From positions 1 to 19,127 of the forward strand of contig QGVD01000073.1 in assembly GCA_003242685.1 (NCBI GenBank): a stretch of DNA of 19,127 nt. Direction: 5' to 3'. Position 1 is the first letter of the stretch. Each line of letters starts with the position of its first letter. The notes below the pieces were generated by a model. The model saw nothing but the letters and a program-made list of their open reading frames with translations. It made no database searches and had not been told where the DNA came from. Of the stretch, positions 14,107 through 19,127 are shown in pieces. Source of the stretch: Pseudomonadota bacterium (GTDB lineage Bacteria > Pseudomonadota > Gammaproteobacteria > Steroidobacterales > Steroidobacteraceae). The position numbers were made by a program, and so were the translations under genes.

Positions 14107-14349
14107 TCAGTCCCGATGTGAAAGCTCAGTGCCATCCTGCTTGAGAACGGTCCGGCATCGAACCCGGTACACCCAATAGGTGCTGATGCTCGCAGCGAGC
14201 ACTGCGGCGGCAGTACCCCACGCCAGGGCCGACGCAAGCCCCAGAATGCGCCCCTGTTGCGCATATTCCAGAGCCAGCAGGCCCAGAGACACCAACGCCA
14301 GAACGCCGACGAACCGCTGCAGCCAGAACACAGCGAGCAACCTCAGCAT
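14107..14349 (-). CDS. Two-helix membrane protein, unknown function
   Basis: An 80-residue protein with two hydrophobic segments at about 12-28 and 36-58, and a polar, charged C-terminal tail. I do not recognise it. The ATG at 14349 has GGAGG 6 bases upstream, an excellent ribosome binding site, which argues for real translation; the open frame up to 14406 is ignored. It lies 60 bases after the YdeI/OmpD-like gene and upstream of another small membrane gene. Confidence 0.65.
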   Translation of the reverse strand: MLRLLAVFWLQRFVGVLALVSLGLLALEYAQQGRILGLASALAWGTAAAVLAASISTYWVYRVRCRTVLKQDGTELSHRD

Positions 14350-14409
14350 CCTGTACCTCCATCCCGCGCTCGGGAGCACGCGCCTCCGAAGAGCGCACGC
14401 CGGCAAGAA

Positions 14410-14661
14410 TCAGCGATGGGGACAGCCGGGCCAGCAGCAGGGTCTGCGCATCCCCTTGCGCATCTTGTCGAGGCCTACCTCGATCCGCCGTTTCCTCGTC
14501 TCTTCCTTCTTGGCGGACGTGACCCAGCAGATCCACTCGTTTCTCGCCAGCGGAGTGATGTCCGTCCAGAGACTCTTCACAGCACTGTCGGACTCGATGG
14601 CCTTGCGGAAATCTGCGGGCAGCTCGTGAATCGTGCCGCCTGGAATCGCTTTCGTCACCAT
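14410..14661 (-). CDS. YdeI/OmpD-associated-type short protein
   Basis: An 83-residue protein that matches the C-terminal domain of YdeI/OmpD-associated proteins (PF13376-like, also called bacteriocin-protection type). The blocks HELPADFRKAIESD, SLWTDITPLARNEWICWV and KKEETRKRRIEVGLDKMRKG are diagnostic. The C-terminal CCWPGCPHR is shared by a short stand-alone subgroup I recall, and its three cysteines with a histidine could bind a metal. Function is not settled. The ATG at 14661 has no strong ribosome binding site. It opens the small-gene group that continues with two membrane proteins. Confidence 0.85.
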   Translation of the reverse strand: MVTKAIPGGTIHELPADFRKAIESDSAVKSLWTDITPLARNEWICWVTSAKKEETRKRRIEVGLDKMRKGMRRPCCWPGCPHR

Positions 14662-15206
14662 ACATCAAGTGTACTTTTCGGCGTCAGGTGAGACGAGGTC
14701 CCAATGGCACCTCATCACGCCGGTGTCAGCTCGAGCCGCCGGAGCTGGCGTCATCACTCGTCGAAGGTCGCCGGAAGACGACTGGTCAGGAACCCGGTGC
14801 GACACTGCGGTCAGCGCTTCTCTGTTCTGGTGCTCCAAGAGCCAGCGCATTGCCCAGTCATCCAACCCGTTGCCGTAATGTAAAGCCCTGCTCAGCAGAT
14901 GCGGTCCAGCACGGCACACGGGGTAGGCGAATCGATCGACGGCCACCAGGGCTACGAAGGTTCCTATGACACAATTGCCGCGGGTATCGATCTCATGGAC
15001 ATCCAGGTCCCCGTTCAGAAGGCGAACGACGCGATGAGCGGAACGCGCCGACCAGCGCTTACGGACCGGCGCGCAGTGTATGGAGCCGCATCGAGCTTGC
15101 AGAACCGAGCGTGGCTCCGTTTGAGACAAGCCGCGGCTGCAGAGCTGGCAGCAGGGCAGTCCGCCCCGCCTTCCTGCGAGGCGAATCCACGGTGCCGCGA
15201 AACCGT
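14662..15206 (-). other. 545 bases without a convincing gene
   Basis: The longest minus-strand frame runs 14665-15210 (181 codons). Its first 60 residues look random and Arg/Cys-rich, but the middle, LLNGDLDVHEIDTRGN and CRAGPHLLSRALHYGNGLDD, is more protein-like. A plus-strand frame from 14899 also contains a protein-like piece (YDTIAAGIDLMDIQVPVQ). Neither has a good ribosome binding site or a family I know. This may be a decayed gene, a small unknown gene, or spacer. Confidence 0.3.
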
Positions 15207-15710
15207 TCAAGGCTCCGCCATCATCGCCTTCAGTTTCTCGACCTGTTCGTCCGGCATGTGCCTGAAGAGGGCGCGCAACGTGAAGTTGCCGACCATCCTT
15301 CCGTCCCGCCAGTAGAGCCAGTCGGCGATGCTGTCGTCTACCACCTCTATTTCGTCGCCGAGCATCACGTTACGAACCCTGATGGCCTCGTTGGCGATCA
15401 CGCCGTGGATCTTTCCCGCATCGCGCCGGACGTCCGTGACCCAGAAGTACTCGACGTTGTGGCCGTCCTCGATGCGCACCTTCAGGGAGAAATCGCTCTC
15501 GCCCTGCGTCGGGTTCTCGAACACCTGACAGAAATGTGGCAGTAACTCCCGCGCCTGCGCAATCGCGGCGTTCATCTCCGGATCATCGGCAGAAACGTCG
15601 ATAACCGGATCCGCGGAGGCATCGGTGGCGGAATCCTCAGGTGCCGAGCACGCGGTGAACGCCGGAGCAAGGATGCAGGACGTTACCAACCACTCGGCGA
15701 GAGATCGCAC
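15207..15710 (-). CDS. DUF2314 lipoprotein
   Basis: A 167-residue predicted lipoprotein. The N-terminal hydrophobic stretch ends in FTAC (Cys21), a plausible lipobox, followed by an acidic linker rich in Asp, Ala and Ser. The rest is a DUF2314 domain: FCQVFENPTQGESDFSLKVR, VEYFWVTDV, GKIHGVIANE, then WLYWRDGRMVGNFTLRALF. The function of DUF2314 is unknown to me; an envelope location is likely here. I chose the GTG at 15710 because GGAG lies about 6 bases upstream and the signal sequence begins there; the frame is open to 15776, but those residues do not look like a signal peptide. Confidence 0.82.
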   Translation of the reverse strand: MRSLAEWLVTSCILAPAFTACSAPEDSATDASADPVIDVSADDPEMNAAIAQARELLPHFCQVFENPTQGESDFSLKVRIEDGHNVEYFWVTDVRRDAGKIHGVIANEAIRVRNVMLGDEIEVVDDSIADWLYWRDGRMVGNFTLRALFRHMPDEQVEKLKAMMAEP

Positions 15711-16008
15711 TTCTTTCTCCGTATCAAACTCGAGGATCGGCGACGCTGCGAGTCTTGAGGAAACGCTATCTGCCATCGCTCGGCGATGGCCGCGCTCCGC
15801 GTGCTCGTAACGAACGCGTCAGATAATTCTGCGGAAGGCGCAGAAGCATCTCATCCGACGCAGCGTCCTTCGAAGGAACCGCGGCTGAACCCTAGGTAAC
15901 GGAGGCAGCTGGTCGCTCGCCAGCTCGCCTTGCAGTGCAGCACCGGGATGTGACACGACATCCATGCCGACCAGGGAATGAGAGCTCTTGTGTGTCTCGA
16001 TCTGCCGA
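15711..16008. other. Gene-poor stretch with a cysteine-rich tail
   Basis: Apart from the upstream region of the DUF2314 gene I see no secure gene. A minus-strand frame closing at 15851-15853 ends with a protein-like, cysteine-rich stretch (SCHIPVLHCKASWRATSCLR, then GRCVG). It has no convincing start: upstream it runs into the broken membrane protein in another frame. It could be the end of another decayed small exported protein. Confidence 0.25.
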
Positions 16009-16438
16009 TCAGGAGAAGCGGGACACCGAAAATCGCGCCACCAGGGCCGCCGGAACGGGCTTCAGAACGAAGCCCTCGAGCGCATCGCCGATCGAGCTGA
16101 ACATCCTGAAACTCCGGTTGACAGAAGCAGCGTCTTCTATCCACGCAACAACGACGTTTGCATACCCGAGTGCGGCCCGCACCTGCGGTCAGCGTCGCCG
16201 GTGCGACGGCTGTTCCCGCCAGCACGCAGCTGAAGAGCCTCGAACAGCGTGCGGCCAGGGCGCCGAGCCACGTGCTCACCGCCCACACGGTCGCCAATGC
16301 AGTGATTGCGGAGGGCAGAACGGCCCAATGCCGACCAGGAACACCCAGGGCGATGAGACCGGCAAGCAGGTGACCTCCCGGGCCGAACGACGTTGCGAGG
16401 TTTCAGGAGATGCGCGTGACGTCCGCCGATCAGATCCT
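16009..16438 (-). pseudogene. Membrane protein broken across reading frames
   Basis: Three minus-strand segments in different frames read as one membrane protein. The first is QDLIGGRHAHLLKPRNVVRP. A shift near the GC-run at about 16376-16386 leads to GGHLLAGLIALGVPGRHWAV, ALATVWAVSTWL and FSCVLAGTAVAPATLTAGAG. A second shift near 16170-16195 leads to AALGYANVVVAWIEDAASVN and on to FSVSRFS with TGA at 16009-16011. Two or three membrane helices are evident. The true start is not clear, and I do not recognise the family. Two separate frameshifts suggest gene decay rather than a single assembly error. Confidence 0.5.
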
Positions 16439-16528
16439 GAGGTGCTCGAGCCGGGAGTCGCGTCGGACGGCAGGTCACCGGAAGCGCCGGTGACATTCAG
16501 AGGGCTGGAACGGTCACGGTGCGACAGC

Positions 16529-16732
16529 TCATTCGGTTCTGTTCCGCAGCCGCAGATCAACCACCCCTTGGAAATGGCAAGCGCCTTCACTGGCCCACCA
16601 GATGCTTCGCTTTCCACGATTGATCTGGAGCTCTTCGGCTGAAGAATCCAACGTGCAGCAACAAGCATCGGCGCGCCAGGAATTGACGGCGAGTATCGCC
16701 ATCGCGCCAACGAGCGGAAGGTTCATTCTCAC
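16529..16732 (-). CDS. Possible small exported cysteine-containing protein
   Basis: From a GTG at 16732 or an ATG at 16726 the minus strand reads MNLPLVGAMAILAVNSWRADA, a plausible signal peptide, then CCCTLDSSAEELQINRGKRS and a short tail ending RLRNRTE, about 65 residues. There is no clear ribosome binding site. A neighbouring frame also reads naturally from about 16610 (SGGPVKALAISKGWLICGCG), so this may again be a broken gene. Low certainty. Confidence 0.25.
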   Translation of the reverse strand: MRMNLPLVGAMAILAVNSWRADACCCTLDSSAEELQINRGKRSIWWASEGACHFQGVVDLRLRNRTE

Positions 16733-17023
16733 GGCCCAGAACAGCCCATTGAGCATCGTGCTGCAGCGGCTCGCGCAATCACTTCATCCCTCCCCCATGC
16801 GCTTCGGCGACTTGCTGGACCGAAAGCCGATCAGTCGCAGTGCTGTCCATTCCGATACGAGCGGCAAATGGAGCGGGGATTGCGCTCGTTGGTGTTCGTC
16901 TGACGCTCCCCGTCCGGTTTGAATGCTATCGCTCTTCGCAGCGCGCCGCTCGCGGCCCGCAGGTTGATGCGGCGCAGTACCGGGCATCGGCCTCCGCGCG
17001 GCACCCGACACAAGGAGACCGCG
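16733..17023. other. Spacer after the symporter gene
   Basis: I see no gene, hairpin with T-run, or repeat here that I can support. Open frames on both strands are short and Arg-rich, like shadows. Confidence 0.5.
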
Positions 17024-18013
17024 TCAACCGGTGCCGCCGTGGCGCTGTGCTGCCGGGGTCTCCTCGCTGCGGACCGCGGACCGAAGAACCGCCTCGGGAT
17101 TTTCGGCAGTCCGCCGCCACACGCCAGCAAGCACGCTCGCGATGAGCGAGTGGAAGAGGCTCGAGATGGCGCTCGGGATCGCGACCAGAGGGTTCGCGAA
17201 GTTCTGAGTGGCGAGCACGACGCCGAGCCCGGAGTTCTGCATGCCCACTTCTATCGAGATGGTGCGGGCGGTACGCACGTCCGTGCGCACGAGGCGACTC
17301 AGCACGTAGCCCAGGAAGAATCCGCCGCTGTGCAGGGTGAACACTGCGAGCAGTAGAACGCCGCCACCGGCGATGATCTCGTCACGTCCCGCGCCGATGA
17401 TGGATGCGACGATCAGGGTGATCATGAGCACTGCCGCGAGCGGCGCGAAGGGCAGCACTATGCGCGTGACGGCCGGAAACCAGCGCTTGAGCAGCAGCCC
17501 CGCCGCGATGGGAAGGATGACGACCTGCACGGTGCTGAGGAACAGTCCGAGCGCGGGAACTTCCACGCGGCTCCCGGCGAGCAGCGCCGTCAGTGTCGGC
17601 GTCATGATGACGGCGAGGAGGGTCGAAACGGCTGTCATGGTGACGGAGAGTGCGACGTCGGCACGCGCGATATAGGTGACGACGTTCGACGCCGTGCCGC
17701 CCGGGCAGCAGGCGACGAGAATCAGTCCGACTGCAAGCGGAGTGGGCAGCCCGTAGAGGAGCGCGACGAGCCAGCCGAGGACCGGCATGACGGTGTACTG
17801 CAGCGCCACGCCGAGCAGCACGGTTCTCTTGCGGCTGGCGACGCGCAGCAGGTCCTCCGGCTCGAGTGTGAGCCCCATGCCGAGCATGATGATGCCGAGC
17901 CCCAGGGTGATGAGCCCGCCGCTGAACCACGTGAAGAGCGGCGGGTGCACCAGGGCAAGAATGCTGGCCGCAAGGGCCCACAGCGGAAAGGCATTGACCA
18001 GCCGGTTCAGCAC
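17024..18013 (-). CDS. Bile acid:sodium symporter (BASS) family transporter
   Basis: A 329-residue inner-membrane transporter with about nine or ten hydrophobic segments. The two crossover motifs of the family are present: CCPGGTASNVVTY (102-114) and EVGMQNSGLGVVLA (255-268), with Glu255, Gln259 and Asn260 matching the sodium-site residues of ASBT-type proteins; Gln72 in LQYTVMP is another sodium-site residue. BASS proteins import organic anions with sodium; substrates include bile acids, pyruvate and other carboxylates. I chose the GTG at 18013, with GGAG 8 bases upstream; a TTG at 18094 would add 27 residues. It follows the LigJ-like amidohydrolase by 144 bases, so an aromatic-derived acid is a reasonable substrate guess. 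The last 25 residues are polar. Confidence 0.92.
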   Translation of the reverse strand: MLNRLVNAFPLWALAASILALVHPPLFTWFSGGLITLGLGIIMLGMGLTLEPEDLLRVASRKRTVLLGVALQYTVMPVLGWLVALLYGLPTPLAVGLILVACCPGGTASNVVTYIARADVALSVTMTAVSTLLAVIMTPTLTALLAGSRVEVPALGLFLSTVQVVILPIAAGLLLKRWFPAVTRIVLPFAPLAAVLMITLIVASIIGAGRDEIIAGGGVLLLAVFTLHSGGFFLGYVLSRLVRTDVRTARTISIEVGMQNSGLGVVLATQNFANPLVAIPSAISSLFHSLIASVLAGVWRRTAENPEAVLRSAVRSEETPAAQRHGGTG

Positions 18014-18123
18014 GCCGAGTGCTCCGCGAGGAGACAGGCGGGCGATTGTAGCCGGGTCCGGAACCGGGATCTCCGCTCCGGCGGATCGCTGCAACCGTCG
18101 TGGCCGAAAGGACGGGTGACCTC

Positions 18124-18150
18124 GCGCGCCGCGGCCCGGCCGCGGCGCGC
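18124..18150. repeat. Strong GC hairpin between amidohydrolase and symporter genes
   Basis: GCGCGCCGCGG and CCGCGGCGCGC are perfect 11-base arms around a 5-base loop, 7 bases after the amidohydrolase stop codon. Read on the minus strand there is no following T-run, so it is not a classical terminator, but such a stable stem could slow transcription or protect the amidohydrolase mRNA 3' end and lower symporter expression. Confidence 0.75.
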
Positions 18151-18157
18151 CGTGCTG

Positions 18158-19127
18158 CTAGACGTCGAGGTTGAAGACCTTCCGCGCGTTGTCCTCGAAG
18201 ATCATCTTCTTCTCGGCTTCGCTCAGCCAGTCGAACCCGGCGATGATGGGCGCGATGTGGTCCATGGTCTCGCCGGTCTCAGGGTTGATCGCGGAGCCGA
18301 CGCCCGGGCATTCCGAACCGAAGAGGCAGCGGTCGGCGCCCACTGTCTCGATGAGCAGGCGCAGGGCGCCTTCGGTGTAGAGCACGGTGTCGAAGTAGAG
18401 CCGGCGCAGCCGCTCCGAGAATCGCTTTCCCCTGCGCAGCGACGAGGACTCGAAGCGGCCGAGCTGGTAGGGAATGGCGCCTCCGCCGTGGCTGATGACG
18501 ATCTTCAGCGTGGGGAAGTCGTCGAGAACCGTCGAGTTGCACAGGTTGTAGACCGCGATCGATTCCTCGTTGATGAAGTGCAGCGAGTAGGGCGTGCGTT
18601 CCGACTGCGAGCCGGTCGCGTGGATGTGCACCGGCATGTCCAGATCGCAGAGCTTCTCGTACAGCGGATACCAGTACCGGTCTCCGAGGCCGGGCGCTTC
18701 CTCGGGCCCGTTCTCGTAGGGATCGGGGTTGAGCAGGAAGCCCTTGAAGCCGAGCGAGACGCAGCGGTCCATCTCGGGAAAGACGGCTTCGATCGGCTCA
18801 CCGGCCGCCTGTGGCAGGCCCGCGATCGGTATGAAGGTGTCGGGAAGGAGCTGGCACTGCCGATGGATGAGCGTGTTCACTTCCTCGCAGAACCAGTGCA
18901 CGAGGCGCGCCGGTTTCAGCGAGGACATCATCTGGTAGGGGCGCGGCGAGATGAGCTGCAGGTCCGTGCCGTGCTTCTCGAGAAGCTGCAGGTGACCGTC
19001 GGGCCAGTTCTCCTTCTTCTTCGCGGCCTCGATCAGCTGCTCGTCGGTGACGCGGACACCGCCGCGTCCGTGCGCTCCCCGATGCGCGAGCAGCCCCGCC
19101 TTGTAGGCCCACAGCTCGATCGGTGCG
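18158..19127 (-). CDS. Amidohydrolase, LigJ-like 4-oxalomesaconate hydratase (partial)
   Basis: At least 323 codons; the frame runs off the window end, so the start and N-terminal metal-binding HxH are not seen. Visible family blocks are LLEKHGTDLQLISPRP, KGFLLNPDPY, DRYWYPLYEKLCDLDMPVHI with the HIHATGS metal site, ISHGGGAIPYQLGRFE, LYFDTVLY and LFGSECPG. These line up well with LigJ of Sphingobium, a zinc hydratase of the amidohydrolase-2 group that adds water to 4-oxalomesaconate in protocatechuate/gallate 4,5-cleavage; LigJ also has FGSE rather than the common FGSD. A related ACMSD- or resorcylate-type decarboxylase is the alternative. It precedes a BASS-family transporter on the same strand, fitting a catabolic operon that continues beyond the window. 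Confidence 0.85.
   Translation of the reverse strand, partial: APIELWAYKAGLLAHRGAHGRGGVRVTDEQLIEAAKKKENWPDGHLQLLEKHGTDLQLISPRPYQMMSSLKPARLVHWFCEEVNTLIHRQCQLLPDTFIPIAGLPQAAGEPIEAVFPEMDRCVSLGFKGFLLNPDPYENGPEEAPGLGDRYWYPLYEKLCDLDMPVHIHATGSQSERTPYSLHFINEESIAVYNLCNSTVLDDFPTLKIVISHGGGAIPYQLGRFESSSLRRGKRFSERLRRLYFDTVLYTEGALRLLIETVGADRCLFGSECPGVGSAINPETGETMDHIAPIIAGFDWLSEAEKKMIFEDNARKVFNLDV

Noticed and set aside
15935..16642. 235-codon plus-strand frame
   Set aside because: Ser/Arg/Thr-rich with no family-like blocks or ribosome binding site; the opposite strand carries coherent membrane-protein segments.
1..19127. Defence island, CRISPR array, phage or transposon
   Set aside because: No regularly spaced repeats, nuclease or transposase motifs, toxin-antitoxin pair or terminal repeats were found.

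Overview
This is GC-rich chromosomal DNA (my estimate is about 65% GC), most likely from a soil- or sediment-type proteobacterium, probably a gammaproteobacterium. The signs are a membrane-type quinone-dependent PyrD, a Mug-type DNA glycosylase, a DUF6607-like periplasmic protein, and frequent GTG starts behind good ribosome binding sites. I saw no rRNA, tRNA, transposase, CRISPR array or phage gene. Nearly every gene is on the minus strand. Only an alpha/beta hydrolase (226-945) and the DUF6607-like gene (3355-4554) are on the plus strand.

Layout. (1) 226-945 is an esterase-like hydrolase whose 3' end overlaps the end of the next gene. (2) 3164 down to 915 is a tight minus-strand run of five genes: YciI-like, VOC/glyoxalase-like, mug, a four-helix membrane protein and a YfcE-like phosphodiesterase. 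(3) 3355-4554 is divergent from that run and encodes an exported DUF6607-like protein. (4) 12137 down to 4538 is a long minus-strand run of mostly single-domain housekeeping or accessory proteins: a TRIC/YicG-like channel, two SRPBCC proteins, two GFA-domain zinc proteins, a 68-residue orphan coupled to an NTF2-like protein, pyrD, a PaiB-like flavin-binding regulator, a DUF2007 protein, a cupin remnant, a DUF6544/DUF6920-like protein, a GNAT acetyltransferase, a YggU protein and a small membrane protein. (5) 12218-17023 is looser accessory DNA. It has a GrpB-DUF2007-zinc-ribbon fusion, two small membrane proteins, a YdeI/OmpD-associated-type protein, a DUF2314 lipoprotein and several reading frames that look broken by frameshifts. 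(6) 17024-19127 has a bile-acid:sodium-symporter-family transporter downstream of a LigJ-like amidohydrolase, which is cut by the window end. This pair suggests uptake and breakdown of an aromatic-derived acid.

I do not see a convincing new defence or biosynthetic system. The most notable items are the GrpB fusion, where the DUF2007 domain starts exactly where the GrpB domain loses its C-terminal helices; the cluster of small exported or membrane reading frames broken by frameshifts between 12.9 and 16.5 kb; the cupin fragment kept in a tight gene run; and the 68-residue orphan with a strong ribosome binding site and a 4-base overlap with its neighbour. Some frameshifts could be assembly errors.
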